Origin: Pirellulaceae bacterium
Lineage (GTDB): Bacteria > Planctomycetota > Planctomycetia > Pirellulales > Pirellulaceae
Length of the DNA: 64,000 nt
Direction: 5' to 3'
Assembly: GCA_022448645.1 (NCBI GenBank)
Contig: JAKVBZ010000003.1
Coordinates: 1 to 64,000, forward strand
The position numbers were made by a program, and so were the translations under genes. The notes beneath the pieces were generated by a model, which ran no database searches, was not told where the DNA came from, and saw only the letters and a list, made by a program, of their open reading frames with translations. This document shows, in pieces, positions 10,654 to 19,320 of this stretch. Position 1 is the first letter of the stretch, and every line of letters begins with the position of its first letter.

Positions 10654-11153
10654 CGTGATGGTCTCGCTGTGTGATCGAATCACAGTTCGCGACAAATTCG
10701 TCCCGAGGCTAGTAGAGTGAGCATCTGGTCATGCGTCACGAACATCGGACGACGTGACAAACTAGGTCGACGAAGTCAAAGAAACGAAACTTTTTAAGGA
10801 ATGGCTAGATAGCAAAAGCAAAAGCGTAAGAAAAGCCCAATTTGTCCCGACGACCTACAAAAAACATCGCTAGCTACCGGGTTGAGCATGGTCTACGTAT
10901 GTGTCATCTTGAGGCGATAGCAGCGCCAGCGACGAGAGCGCCAGCGACGAGGAGGACGGGGGAAAAGATGATGATGCAGATTTCCACTTTCATGGCAAGC
11001 TGACCACGCATCGTGCCCCCAGAGAGAAACCGACGAGAGTCTATTGCAAATTTGATTTCCAACGGGCCAGGAAACTTGTCCTGCCAAGTTTTGACATACG
11101 CTCTCGCTCTAATCAAGAATGACTAACGCAAAACAAGGAGTAGGAACGCAAGA
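10654..11153. other. 500-base intergenic region with a possible small hydrophobic ORF
   Basis: No established gene lies here. It separates the divergent DUF11 and HpcH/HpaI genes, so it should hold promoters for both. It contains a perfect 15-bp tandem duplication (10922-10951). On the minus strand an ORF from 11011 to 10904 would encode a 35-residue peptide whose second half is almost purely hydrophobic (CIIIFSPVLLVAGALVAGAA), with the duplicated LVAGA coming from the DNA repeat. A G-rich stretch lies just upstream of its ATG. It may be a small membrane protein, but nothing beyond composition supports it. Confidence 0.4.
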
Positions 11154-11942
11154 ATGATAAACACCATCAAAGACCGTTTTGACCAAGATAAATTGGTTCG
11201 GGTAATGGCTTTTGGCCAACTGGCAAGTCCGAAGTTAGTTGAGTTTTCTGCGAAATTCGCGAACATTCACGGTATATGGATAGACCAGGAACACAGTGCG
11301 ATACCACATGCTCAACTGGAGTTATTATTGACGGCCTGCCGCGCAGCCGGTTTGGATGCCTTTTCACGGGTCGCGCTCCCAGCGGGGTATACTGGATTCA
11401 TGCGGCCTTACGAAGCGGGCTGTAGTGGTGTGATGGCGGCTCAGATTCGTACCATGGAGGAAGTCCACGAGGTGATTAGCTGGACGAAATATCCACCTCA
11501 AGGTACGCGCGGATTGTTCTTGGGATGTTATGAGTCTGGATTTGGCTCTGTGGCTGCCGACGCGCACCTGGAACAGGCTAACGCACAACGTTGGTTATCG
11601 ATCCAAATCGAGACGTCCGAGGCAGTTGATCTGGCAGATCAGATCGCAGCCGCAGATGGTGTGGATTGGATTTTCGTTGGCCCGGCTGATCTTTCGTGCA
11701 ACCTTGGTGTTCCTGGAAAGCTAGACCATCCCGATTTTCTGAAAGCGCTAGAACGGGTTTCACAGGCGGCTCATCGGGCAGGGAAACCGTGGGGTACGTT
11801 GGCACGAGATATCGACTATGCCCGTCGCTGCCACGATTTAGGGTGCCGATTGTTCAGTATCTGCGGAGATTCTGACGCGATGAAAATGGGTTTGTCCATG
11901 GCTAACGAACGATTTGCCACGTTGTGTGGTGATGAAGATTAG
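11154..11942 (+). CDS. HpcH/HpaI-family aldolase
   Basis: This is a 262-residue metal-dependent aldolase of the 2,4-dihydroxyhept-2-ene-1,7-dioate / 2-keto-3-deoxy-sugar acid type, cleaving or joining pyruvate and an aldehyde. Typical marks are WIDQEHSAI near residue 41 (equivalent to the catalytic His region), SRVALP, GCSGVMAAQI, GTRGLFLG, then IQIETSEAVD and WIFVGPADLS, which carry the Glu and Asp metal ligands, and the closing GCRLFSICGD. The length is normal for the family. The start is supported by caaggag upstream. The substrate is not predictable. It stands alone on the plus strand and converges with the next gene 75 bases on. Confidence 0.9.
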   Translation: MINTIKDRFDQDKLVRVMAFGQLASPKLVEFSAKFANIHGIWIDQEHSAIPHAQLELLLTACRAAGLDAFSRVALPAGYTGFMRPYEAGCSGVMAAQIRTMEEVHEVISWTKYPPQGTRGLFLGCYESGFGSVAADAHLEQANAQRWLSIQIETSEAVDLADQIAAADGVDWIFVGPADLSCNLGVPGKLDHPDFLKALERVSQAAHRAGKPWGTLARDIDYARRCHDLGCRLFSICGDSDAMKMGLSMANERFATLCGDED

Positions 11943-12017
11943 AGGCAATTGAGAAGGCCTCTGCGATGGCCTAAGAAGATCATCACAGGTTTTCAATGCA
12001 AGGGTTTCAAATCGCGG

Positions 12018-12431
12018 TTAGGAATTGCGAACGCCACCCTTTTCATGAAATGCCGTTGTTTCACCGCATTCATGGCAGCTAAGTAAAACCCCAGCGCGTT
12101 TTTTCTGTTCAGCTGTTCCCCAATATTGAACTTTCGAGAAATCCTTCAAAGCATACGATGTGGAACATTTCGGACAGCTCCACGAATTCCAACGTTTCAT
12201 CTGACGCCACTCATCCAGTCGCATCATCAAACAACCCATTGCGACAGCTCCGACTACGAGAAAGACGCCGTAGGCATGAGTATGTAGATCTTTATTGGGA
12301 ACATAATCGTCCGTAAAAACAAGACCGGCGATCGAGATCAACAGCAAAACGGTCCAACAGGCCAACTTGATTCGCGCGGGCAGGATCGTTGATCGTGATT
12401 TTGTGCCAGACTGAGTGCGCACGGTTGTCAT
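12018..12431 (-). CDS. Small membrane protein with C-terminal zinc ribbon
   Basis: This is a 137-residue protein of unknown function. The ATG at 12431 is preceded on the coding strand by gaagg; a TTG one codon upstream is also in frame. A basic N-terminus leads into two hydrophobic segments (KLACWTVLLLISIAGLVF and YGVFLVVGAVAMGCLMM). These are followed by a cytoplasmic-type tail with WSCPKCSTSY and LLSCHECGETT, a four-cysteine CxxC...CxxC zinc ribbon. This two-helix plus ribbon layout recurs in many unrelated small bacterial proteins, so no role is assigned. It is convergent with the aldolase. Confidence 0.7.
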   Translation of the reverse strand: MTTVRTQSGTKSRSTILPARIKLACWTVLLLISIAGLVFTDDYVPNKDLHTHAYGVFLVVGAVAMGCLMMRLDEWRQMKRWNSWSCPKCSTSYALKDFSKVQYWGTAEQKKRAGVLLSCHECGETTAFHEKGGVRNS

Positions 12432-12920
12432 CAAACGGCCTTCGAGCGATGGAATGGTTTGATTTTCTGTCGGTTTGGGAAGAATCCCGGGACAAACGGC
12501 TTTGTTGAAAGTATGGTTCTAACTCAATCGACCCTACTCGTTCCACAGCAAGTGCCCACGGTTTGGGGCACGCAATCTCGACATTCCCCAGGGCAGGTTT
12601 TATTCTAACATGACCGGCTGGAAATCAGTGCAAAAAACCTGGTGCCGGCAAAACCGGTCTAATGGGAATCATCGTCAGACGCGCTCTGCTGAGTGGCCAT
12701 TGCGGGAAACGAGGCGCAGATTGGTCACTTGCCAGGGGTCCATCGGTAAAAGTTAGTCAGTCGAATCTGGGCGTAGTGGGCAGTTTGCCCCTGCCAAGTG
12801 TGGTTGATTCCGTCAACCATCTCTATGGCGATAGGCTGGGGCGTGGAGTCCGAAAGGCAAGACCGAGAGCTTCCCACACGTCACAAAACAGACGAAACCT
12901 GGCGACGAACAGCGAACGAG
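12432..12920. other. 489-base intergenic region without a supported gene
   Basis: This region lies between two minus-strand genes. The only sizeable ORF, on the plus strand at 12662-12979, has Arg/Ser/His-rich composition, no ribosome binding site and runs into the next gene antisense, so it is rejected. A short ccgg-caaaa-ccgg hairpin lies at about 12645-12657, with a T-run (on the minus strand) ten bases beyond. It could end transcription of the upstream secreted-protein gene, but the stem is short. Confidence 0.4.
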
Positions 12921-13856
12921 TCACTGATAGTCTGCACCGGAGGCAGAATTTAACTCGATGGCATCCTGGTCAGAATTGAAAAAATGACTGACATGATCCT
13001 GAGGGGACGGAGTATTTGGCTCGACGGCTAAATTCGCTTTTTTAAGCATGGAAGGCAGTGATTCTATTTCCACGGCAGTCATCACACGGCGTCCCATCGA
13101 TTCGAGTATCTGATAAGGGCGTCTTGATGTGGGCCGTGTTGTACGGTGGTATTGGATGGTGTCTCGGTTGGTTTCCATCGGTTTCTCAAGCTCTTCGATT
13201 TGGGGAGCATGGGTCAGCGCTGAGGAATATAGTCCTGGTCGAAGTTGTTTTATGATTGGTGGTGAGGCTTGTGCATTGACGGCTCCGGCCACGTCGAACA
13301 TGTCTCCAAAATCGTAGTGGTTCTTAACCTCGACTTTCGTATCGAAGTCCTGCAGTTCCTCCTGACTTTGACTGTCTGCATCCCGATTCGTATGTAAGTC
13401 GAAGTTAGGATCGAGGTGGTTCATCAGTGGTGTCGAGTATTCGTTGTCGATCGGGCCAGAAATGTGATAGGCGCCGGAAAAATTGTCGGAGGCAAGGCTT
13501 GGCAGTGGAGGAATCGCTGCGGTGAGGTTCCTTTCCTGAATCGACATGGCATCTTGGTACCACCCTGTTACCAGTTTCTTTTGTTCAGCCGTTTGTTCCG
13601 TTGAGGAAAACTGTCCAAGCAGCCGATTCCCTAGATCGTAGCGATGATCGTATTCATCACGTTGCATGCGGTAGATCGCATATGTTTGGATACGAAAATC
13701 GCGTGCCAGACGACCGACTTCGTCGTCGCTCCTGAATTGCAGAGTGCGATGTCGGGCGGGGTCAACTTGGTGAGCGATGTCTGTGTGGGAAACGAGCGTC
13801 GCTGAATGCCCTGAGACAGCAGCGAATATGGCAACGGTTGTAATAATTGGGAACAT
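12921..13856 (-). CDS. Secreted protein of unknown function
   Basis: This is a 311-residue protein that I do not recognise. The ATG at 13856 gives MFPIITTVAIFAAVSGHSA, a convincing short signal peptide. The longer ORF (to 14057) has an Arg/Ser/Thr-rich N-terminus typical of non-coding sequence and is rejected. The mature part has a charged segment with DEVGRLARDFRIQ and RMQRDEYDHRYDLGNRLLGQF, then long Asp/Ser/Pro/Gln-rich stretches with no Cys and no repeats. It is probably periplasmic or cell-surface and partly disordered. Codon use looks coding throughout, but conservation cannot be judged, so the gene is plausible and not certain. Confidence 0.6.
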   Translation of the reverse strand: MFPIITTVAIFAAVSGHSATLVSHTDIAHQVDPARHRTLQFRSDDEVGRLARDFRIQTYAIYRMQRDEYDHRYDLGNRLLGQFSSTEQTAEQKKLVTGWYQDAMSIQERNLTAAIPPLPSLASDNFSGAYHISGPIDNEYSTPLMNHLDPNFDLHTNRDADSQSQEELQDFDTKVEVKNHYDFGDMFDVAGAVNAQASPPIIKQLRPGLYSSALTHAPQIEELEKPMETNRDTIQYHRTTRPTSRRPYQILESMGRRVMTAVEIESLPSMLKKANLAVEPNTPSPQDHVSHFFNSDQDAIELNSASGADYQ

Positions 13857-14275
13857 GAATTGGTTTTCTCGATGACGGAGGGACCCTGCTGGCGGCGAGG
13901 GCACACGAGTGATTCCAGTCGTTTTGATGTTACTCGTTTTCGACCATATTCGGGCGCTTCCTTCAGGTGTAGGTGATGTTGTGCGGGCCTTGCGCAATTG
14001 ACTAGTAAATTGCAAGTCACGAGTCGTGCCAATCAATTCAGTAAGACGCATAACCATCGACTGGATGCGAGTGACCTACAACGCAGTTCGTTCACGAATT
14101 GGGGGACTTTAGACGTATGGACACATGTACGCCGGTACGAATATGATGGTTTTGCGAGTCGGCTACCGCAAGCATTGTGAAGCTCGTTGAGAGCCACACG
14201 ACCGTTTCGACCCGAACTCCAAGACTAATGAATGAAACTTGTACGACCTCGTGGACGTCTCTGAGGGCTCCAAAT
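13857..14275. other. Divergent promoter region, 419 bases
   Basis: This region separates the minus-strand secreted protein from the plus-strand epimerase and must contain promoters for both. A 6-bp inverted repeat gcaatt/aattgc (13994-13999 and 14008-14013) is the only clear symmetry seen. No good TTGACA/TATAAT pair was found. An upstream in-frame extension of the epimerase ORF to 14177 is open but lacks a ribosome binding site. Confidence 0.4.
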
Positions 14276-15130
14276 ATGAAATTCGGTATGAACCTGCTGT
14301 TATGGGGAGGTGAGCTTCTGGAAGATTGGTTGCCCCTCATGGAAAGTTTGAAACGGTACGGTTTTGACGGCGTGGAAATCCCTGTTTTCAATACTGATCT
14401 GGATTATGCTTTTTGGTCACGGCATTTAGATGATCTCGGTTTGGAACGGACAGCGGTGACTGTTCGTAATGAGGAAGACAATCCTATCAGCTCCGATGAG
14501 ACCGTGCGCCGCCGAGGTGTGGAGACTACCAAGCGCGTGCTCGATTGTTGTCAGGCTTTGGGGGCCACGTCTTTGGTGGGTCCTTATCATTCTGCTATAG
14601 GCATCTTTTCCGGTAAGGGGCCCTCTGACGACGAATGGAACTGGGGCGTCGAAAGTATGCGGCAGGTAGCAGAACATGCGCAGCAGGCGGATGTTATCTT
14701 GGGGGTCGAGTCACTCAATCGATTTGAGACATATCTTTTAAATTCAATTGCCGATACGGTTCGCTTCGTGCAACAAGTGGAACATCCGAATTGTCGAATG
14801 ATATACGACACATTTCACGCAAATATTGAAGAAAAAAGCATTCGTGAAGCGGTTCAATCCTGTGTGGAGGTGCTGGCTGAAGTTCACATTTCTGAGAACG
14901 ACCGTAGTACTCCAGGAAAAGGTGGTATCCGATGGGGCGATACATTCGATGCATTGCATGAAATCGGGTATGACGGCTGGATGGTGATCGAAGCTTTTGG
15001 TACAGCGCTACCGGAATTGGCCGCTGCTACGAAAATTTGGCGCAAGATGTATCCGGATGAGTTACAGCTAGCACGCGACGGATTGGATTTCATTCGTGCG
15101 CAAGTGGCCGAACGTTGGAAGATCCATTGA
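14276..15130 (+). CDS. D-tagatose/D-psicose 3-epimerase-like sugar epimerase
   Basis: This is a 284-residue TIM-barrel protein of the sugar phosphate isomerase/epimerase (xylose-isomerase-like) superfamily. Start ATG 14276 follows gaggg (14263-14267). The four metal ligands of ketose 3-epimerases can be placed at E145 (GVESLNRFE), D178 (MIYDTFHANIEE), H204 (EVHISENDR) and E239 (MVIEAFG). The intervals of 33, 26 and 35 residues equal those of Pseudomonas cichorii D-tagatose 3-epimerase (E152, D185, H211, E246). SENDRSTPGKG is the substrate-loop signature of that group. It therefore probably epimerises a free ketose at C3. The next gene, scpB, starts 4 bases after its stop, which suggests coupling of unrelated functions. 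Confidence 0.85.
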   Translation: MKFGMNLLLWGGELLEDWLPLMESLKRYGFDGVEIPVFNTDLDYAFWSRHLDDLGLERTAVTVRNEEDNPISSDETVRRRGVETTKRVLDCCQALGATSLVGPYHSAIGIFSGKGPSDDEWNWGVESMRQVAEHAQQADVILGVESLNRFETYLLNSIADTVRFVQQVEHPNCRMIYDTFHANIEEKSIREAVQSCVEVLAEVHISENDRSTPGKGGIRWGDTFDALHEIGYDGWMVIEAFGTALPELAAATKIWRKMYPDELQLARDGLDFIRAQVAERWKIH

Positions 15131-15134
15131 TCTG

Positions 15135-15836
15135 ATGAGTACGGAACATGGCGAAAGCCCTGACGCTTCCACAGAGGCATCCTCTTCTGAGGGCCGTGGT
15201 CACTTGATGTTGCAGGGAATTAAACAAGCTTTTCAGGGCTTGATGGGACGAACGGAGCCAGCTGACGCGCCGCAGGCAAACGACGCGGAAACGGATAGCT
15301 ACCAAGTCGATGTTTCTCCCAGTTCCATTTTGGAAGCACTCCTGTTTGTGGGTAACCAAGACAATCAGCCCCTGACCTCGGCAGAGTGTGCCGAGTTGAT
15401 GCGAGGTGTTGATGCGAGTGAGGTCGATCAGTTAGTTCATGAGTTGAACACTGCCTACGAGCAGGAGGATTGTCCGTACCAGATTATTTCTTCCGGAAAG
15501 GGATATCGTCTGCAGCTGCGGGAAGAGTTCGATCGTCTTCGAGACCGATTTTATGGCCGTATTCGCCGAGCTCGACTGTCTCAGGCGGCAATTGATGTTT
15601 TGGCCGTGGTGGCATATCACCAGCCGGTGACCCGGCAGGCCGTCGAGGATTTACGCGGAAAACCGAGTAGTTCCTTGCTGTCGCAACTTGTGCGTCGAGA
15701 ATTGTTGCAAGTGGAACGTGTAGATAAATCATCGAGTGGCAGAGTTTATCGAACGACTGACCGGTTTCTACAACTCTTCAGTCTGGACAATCTGGCCGAA
15801 TTGCCTCGTAGCGATGAGTTCGAAAAGACGCTCTAA
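15135..15836 (+). CDS. scpB: Segregation and condensation protein B
   Basis: ScpB is the winged-helix subunit that dimerises and binds ScpA in the SMC condensin, which compacts and segregates the chromosome. It has 233 residues from the ATG at 15135. The first 60 residues are a disordered Ser/Glu/Ala-rich extension absent from most ScpB. The two winged-helix domains follow: SSILEALLFVGNQPL-type helix, GYRLQLREEF, then LSQAAIDVLAVVAYHQPVTR and the second domain with LRGKPSSSLLSQLVRRELL and YRTTDRFLQLFSL. The partner scpA is 46 kb away at 62.2-63.0 kb on the other strand; smc is not in the window. A strong terminator follows at 15871. Confidence 0.94.
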   Translation: MSTEHGESPDASTEASSSEGRGHLMLQGIKQAFQGLMGRTEPADAPQANDAETDSYQVDVSPSSILEALLFVGNQDNQPLTSAECAELMRGVDASEVDQLVHELNTAYEQEDCPYQIISSGKGYRLQLREEFDRLRDRFYGRIRRARLSQAAIDVLAVVAYHQPVTRQAVEDLRGKPSSSLLSQLVRRELLQVERVDKSSSGRVYRTTDRFLQLFSLDNLAELPRSDEFEKTL

Positions 15837-16187
15837 CGCGTTCGATGGCATCCCAGGATTTCACAAGTCCGGGCGCCAAAACGTGTGGCGCCCTGTCTTT
15901 CATATGAGAAAATCCTGAGATGTGTGATTGCAACATGTTATTGTATAATGACTTACGGTGGATTTCTGGCGTAGAGGCTGACGTGGAGGGCTTAGATTGC
16001 TAAAATCAGGCCCTTGTTGGCTGAGTCCTAGAGAAATTATTGGTGCATTGGTGCCTTTTGTTTAACATGTGTTAAAGCAACACTCAGTCCGGCCGATCCT
16101 TGGTCTGTCGCAATTTGAAGTTGGTCCCGTCCTCTAGCCACAGCTTCGCTTTTAGCTTGTCGAACCCTTCTTGGTTTGCTTATTCGA
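15837..16187. other. 351-base intergenic region between scpB and rpe
   Basis: This region holds the scpB terminator at 15871-15901 and a -10-like tataat at 15944-15949 without a good -35. The remaining 230 bases to rpe contain no gene that I can support. The short ORF at 16100-16282 overlaps rpe in another frame and is a shadow. Confidence 0.5.
15871..15901 (+). terminator. Rho-independent terminator after scpB
   Basis: gggcgcca (15871-15878) and tggcgccc (15886-15893) form a perfect GC-rich 8-bp stem with a 7-base loop, followed by tgtcttt. It begins 35 bases after the scpB stop. Confidence 0.75.
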
Positions 16188-16877
16188 ATGCCACGCGTTT
16201 CACGCTTGTTGTCGCTTGCCGACCAAAATTTGCTTGTCCTGCCATCGCTCCTGCTATGCGATTTTGGGAATTTGGAGCGTGAAATAGCTCGTTTGAAGGC
16301 GGCAGGAGTTCAGGCACTTCATTTGGATGTTATGGATGGCAATTTTGTGCCGAATCTGACGTACGGCCTGCCTATTGTGTCAGCATTGCGTCGGCTTACC
16401 GACATGCCTTTGGATACGCATTTGATGATTTGTCGGCCCGAGAGATATGTCCAAGCGTTTGTGGATGCGGGTGCTGACATGGTTACCGTTCATGCCGAAG
16501 CGACCGACAAACCTCAAGCTGTATTGGAACAGATTCGAGACCTTGGGGCCTCTGCCGGGTTGGCCTTCAATCCTTCAACTTCCTTGGATGTTCTGAAGTC
16601 TTGTGCGAAAAGTTGTGACTTGGTGTTAGTGATGAGTGTAGAAGCTGGTTTTGGAGGCCAGGCATTCGACCCTTCGGCCGTTGGCAGAATACGTGAAGTC
16701 CGATCCATCGTTGGTGACAAAGTAGTCATCGAAGTGGATGGTGGGATCAATGAGGAAACGATTGATGTCTGCGCATCGGCCGGAGCTCAATGGTTTGTTG
16801 CCGGTTCTGCGATTTTCAAACAATCTGATTATGGTCAAGCGTTGCACGACTTGACGCGTTTAGTGACTCAACACTAA
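16188..16877 (+). CDS. rpe: Ribulose-phosphate 3-epimerase
   Basis: This enzyme interconverts D-ribulose 5-phosphate and D-xylulose 5-phosphate in the pentose phosphate pathway. It has 229 residues from the ATG at 16188 (a TTG four codons upstream is also in frame). Visible are LPSLLLCDFGNLE, HLDVMDGNFVPNLTYG with the first catalytic Asp and the metal-binding His region, DTHLMI, VTVHAE, MSVEAGFGGQAF (a slight variant of the usual MSVNPGFGGQ), IEVDGGINEET with the second catalytic Asp, and the phosphate-binding FVAGSAIF. It opens a plus-strand run with the histidine-phosphatase homologue 16 bases downstream. Transaldolase of the same pathway lies at 46.5 kb. Confidence 0.93.
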   Translation: MPRVSRLLSLADQNLLVLPSLLLCDFGNLEREIARLKAAGVQALHLDVMDGNFVPNLTYGLPIVSALRRLTDMPLDTHLMICRPERYVQAFVDAGADMVTVHAEATDKPQAVLEQIRDLGASAGLAFNPSTSLDVLKSCAKSCDLVLVMSVEAGFGGQAFDPSAVGRIREVRSIVGDKVVIEVDGGINEETIDVCASAGAQWFVAGSAIFKQSDYGQALHDLTRLVTQH

Positions 16878-16893
16878 CATTCGCAGGAACCTG

Positions 16894-17532
16894 ATGATGT
16901 TACGAATTGTGTTAGTGCGTCCCGGGGCGACAGAATTTGATGAGCAAGGGCGAATCAAGGGTACCTTGAGCATTCCCCTTAGTGACCAAGGTTCGATTCA
17001 GGCGAGTTCCGCAGCCAGAGGCCTGTCGGCTCAACGCATCGACGCCGTGTACACATCACCATGCCAGGCCGCGTTGCAAACTGCTGAGACGTTGGCCGAT
17101 TCTCAAGGCGTGAAGCTCAAGCGGATGGATCGTTTGCAGAATCTGAACCAGGGTCTTTGGGAAGGCAAGCTGATCGACGAAGTTCGCCAGCGTCAGCCCA
17201 AAGTCTATCGGAAATGGCAAGAAGATCCTGAGACGATTTGCCCTCCGGAAGGAGAAATGATCGACTCTGCCAGGCAGCGTTGTGAAACGGCACTTAATAA
17301 GTTAGTCAAGAAGCATAGGCAAGGTATCGTCGCGCTTGTCGCGCCAGAGCCTCTAGCCAGCGTCATCCGGGCATCTCTGGTGGGGACCCGCCTTGGTGAT
17401 CTATGGAAGGCTGAAGGCGATTGTGGGAGCTGGGAGATGATTGATATTGAACCGGATGAGCTTCCACCGATTCCGGTGGGGGTGAGACCCGCAAAAACCG
17501 CAGTAATGGAGCCTGGCGAACGGCCCAATTAA
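16894..17532 (+). CDS. Histidine-phosphatase-fold protein lacking catalytic residues
   Basis: This is a 212-residue protein clearly of the phosphoglycerate-mutase-like (histidine phosphatase) fold: LVRPGATEFDEQGRIKG, PLSDQG, YTSPCQAALQTAETLA, LNQGLWEG and APEPLASVIRA sit in the family order. However, the catalytic RHG is RPG (His replaced by Pro10), the Arg of the usual SPLxRAxQTA is Ala59, and the second His before VIRA is Leu154. Three of the four core residues are therefore gone and phosphatase activity is not expected. The frame is intact and the fold motifs are well kept, which favours a retained pseudoenzyme (binding or regulatory role) over decay. It starts 16 bases after rpe and precedes accD by 58 bases. 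Confidence 0.85.
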   Translation: MMLRIVLVRPGATEFDEQGRIKGTLSIPLSDQGSIQASSAARGLSAQRIDAVYTSPCQAALQTAETLADSQGVKLKRMDRLQNLNQGLWEGKLIDEVRQRQPKVYRKWQEDPETICPPEGEMIDSARQRCETALNKLVKKHRQGIVALVAPEPLASVIRASLVGTRLGDLWKAEGDCGSWEMIDIEPDELPPIPVGVRPAKTAVMEPGERPN

Positions 17533-17590
17533 CCCTTTTAGGCAAGATACGATCTTGGCGTAGCCTTTGGTTTCCGGCTACTATAGTCTG

Positions 17591-18424
17591 ATGGCATCCA
17601 GTGAAACAAAAACGTTGAAGCGTGTGAAACGGGGAGTTCCCGAGGGGTTGTGGCAGCGCTGTCCAGGGTGTCAAGCGGCCATCTTTCGAAAAGAGGCCGA
17701 ACGACGACATAACGTTTGTCCCGAATGTGAATTTCATTGGTATGTGCCAGCCAGGGACCGTATTGCTCAAGTGCTGGACGATGGGACTTTCGAGCCATGG
17801 GATGATTCTCTCCGTCCTACCGACCCGCTCGACTTCAGCGACAAGAAGGCTTATCGAGATCGACTGCAAGTCGAGCAGCAACGTACCGGTTTGTCGGAAG
17901 CTGCCATTACCGGGACCGGGATGATTCGTGCACGCCGTGTGGCGTTTGGCGTTACCGACTCGGCGTTCATCATGGGAAGTATGGGTTCGGTCGTGGGGGA
18001 ACGGCTCACGCGGCTCATCGAACGAGCGACAGATCAGCAGTTGCCGCTGATTATTATTAGTGGATCGGGAGGTGGCGCGCGGATGCACGAGGGGATCTTC
18101 TCGTTGATGCAAATGGCGAAGGTCTCTGCCGCATTGGCCCGCTACGATTCAGCTGGTGGCTTGTTCATCTCGGTGTTGACCAATCCGACTATGGGAGGAG
18201 TTGCTGCGAGCTTCGCATCCTTAGGGGATGTGGTTTTCGCGGAACCACGAGCTTTGATTGGTTTCGCCGGACCACGTACGATTAAGGCGACTATTCGAAT
18301 CGAACTGCCTGAAGGATTTCAGACGAGCGAATTCTTATTGGAACACGGGTTCATCGACCGTATTGTTCCTCGTTCTAAGCTTAAGAGTGAAATTGCCCGA
18401 ACGATCGATTACTGCGGAAAGTAA
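17591..18424 (+). CDS. accD: Acetyl-CoA carboxylase carboxyltransferase subunit beta
   Basis: AccD is the beta half of the carboxyltransferase that moves CO2 from biotin to acetyl-CoA to form malonyl-CoA for fatty acid synthesis. It has 277 residues from the ATG at 17591. The N-terminal zinc ribbon has CPGC and CPEC; the crotonase-fold core has [30 protein letters not shown], the oxyanion-hole [13 protein letters not shown], and [18 protein letters not shown] and IGFAGPRTI. The length is normal. accA is not nearby. A kinase gene starts 11 bases downstream and may be cotranscribed. Confidence 0.95.
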   Translation: MASSETKTLKRVKRGVPEGLWQRCPGCQAAIFRKEAERRHNVCPECEFHWYVPARDRIAQVLDDGTFEPWDDSLRPTDPLDFSDKKAYRDRLQVEQQRTGLSEAAITGTGMIRARRVAFGVTDSAFIMGSMGSVVGERLTRLIERATDQQLPLIIISGSGGGARMHEGIFSLMQMAKVSAALARYDSAGGLFISVLTNPTMGGVAASFASLGDVVFAEPRALIGFAGPRTIKATIRIELPEGFQTSEFLLEHGFIDRIVPRSKLKSEIARTIDYCGK

Positions 18425-18435
18425 CAGTAATCGTC

Positions 18436-19320
18436 ATGAGCTTCATCGAAAAAGTCAAAAGGATGTTCCGCGGACGGGTAGACCTGTCCCAAAGGTTTGT
18501 CCTGTTGCGCGAAGCGATATCTGGCACCATGTCCGAGTTTTATGTGGCTAGAGATCGCAAGACCGATCAGGTGGTGGGTCTTAAGATCCTGGATCGAGAA
18601 AAGACGCTACAGTTTGAGGGGCGTTTTAAAGGCTTGCAAAAACCTACGGAAGGGGAAATTGCCAGTCAACTAAACCATCCACGTGTGGTGCAAACCCTTG
18701 AGTACGGATTCAGCACCGAAGGCCAACACTATCTGGTGATGGAGTTGTTGGACGGTCCCGGGTTAAATTCTTTGATTCTTGAGCAGAGCAAATGGCTCTA
18801 TCGGCACCGAGTCACTTTAGTGAAACAGATGGCTGAAGCCATCGGGGCCGTTCACAAGGCGGGATTCATTCACCGTGATGTCTGCGCCCGCAATTTCATT
18901 TGCACGCCACAGGCCGAATCTTTGAAGCTGATTGACTTTGGTCTGACGGTCCCGGCCGAAAAAGAATACATGCAGCCCGGCAATCGGACAGGAACTCCGA
19001 ACTACATGGCCCCCGAAATCATTCGTCGCCGCTCTACTGACCATCGTGTCGACCTGTTTGCCATGGGAGTCACAGCTTATCAAGTGTTTACGTACGAATT
19101 ACCTTGGCCTGGGGGAGACAACACGGGTATGGCGGCCCTGATGCATGACACACGTGCACCTGTGGATATTAGGGAACGATGTTCTGGGATCGATCCCGTA
19201 TTGGTGAAAGCTATAACGGATTGCCTAGCCTCCGATCCTAACGATCGACCACAGACCGCTGAGGAATTTGCGGATGCGATACGCCATGTGCATGATGAGA
19301 ATTCAACGGAGGCCAATTGA
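18436..19320 (+). CDS. Hanks-type protein kinase with tyrosine-kinase-like catalytic loop
   Basis: This is a 294-residue soluble protein kinase made of a kinase domain and almost nothing else. The nucleotide lysine is K50 (GLKILD), with an alpha-C Glu at about 72-74, HRD at 146-148, DFG at 167-169, and GTPNYMAPE near 186-194. The glycine loop is degenerate (EAISGTMSEF). The catalytic loop reads HRDVCARN and not HRDxKPxN: the lysine typical of Ser/Thr kinases is Cys150, and Arg152 occupies the position used by tyrosine kinases (HRDLAARN). Specificity may therefore differ from neighbouring kinases, which is an inference. It follows accD by 11 bases. There is no transmembrane segment or sensor domain. 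Confidence 0.9.
   Translation: MSFIEKVKRMFRGRVDLSQRFVLLREAISGTMSEFYVARDRKTDQVVGLKILDREKTLQFEGRFKGLQKPTEGEIASQLNHPRVVQTLEYGFSTEGQHYLVMELLDGPGLNSLILEQSKWLYRHRVTLVKQMAEAIGAVHKAGFIHRDVCARNFICTPQAESLKLIDFGLTVPAEKEYMQPGNRTGTPNYMAPEIIRRRSTDHRVDLFAMGVTAYQVFTYELPWPGGDNTGMAALMHDTRAPVDIRERCSGIDPVLVKAITDCLASDPNDRPQTAEEFADAIRHVHDENSTEAN

Noticed and set aside
12662..12979. 105-codon plus-strand ORF
   Set aside because: No ribosome binding site, Arg/Ser/His-biased composition, and its end is antisense to the secreted-protein gene.
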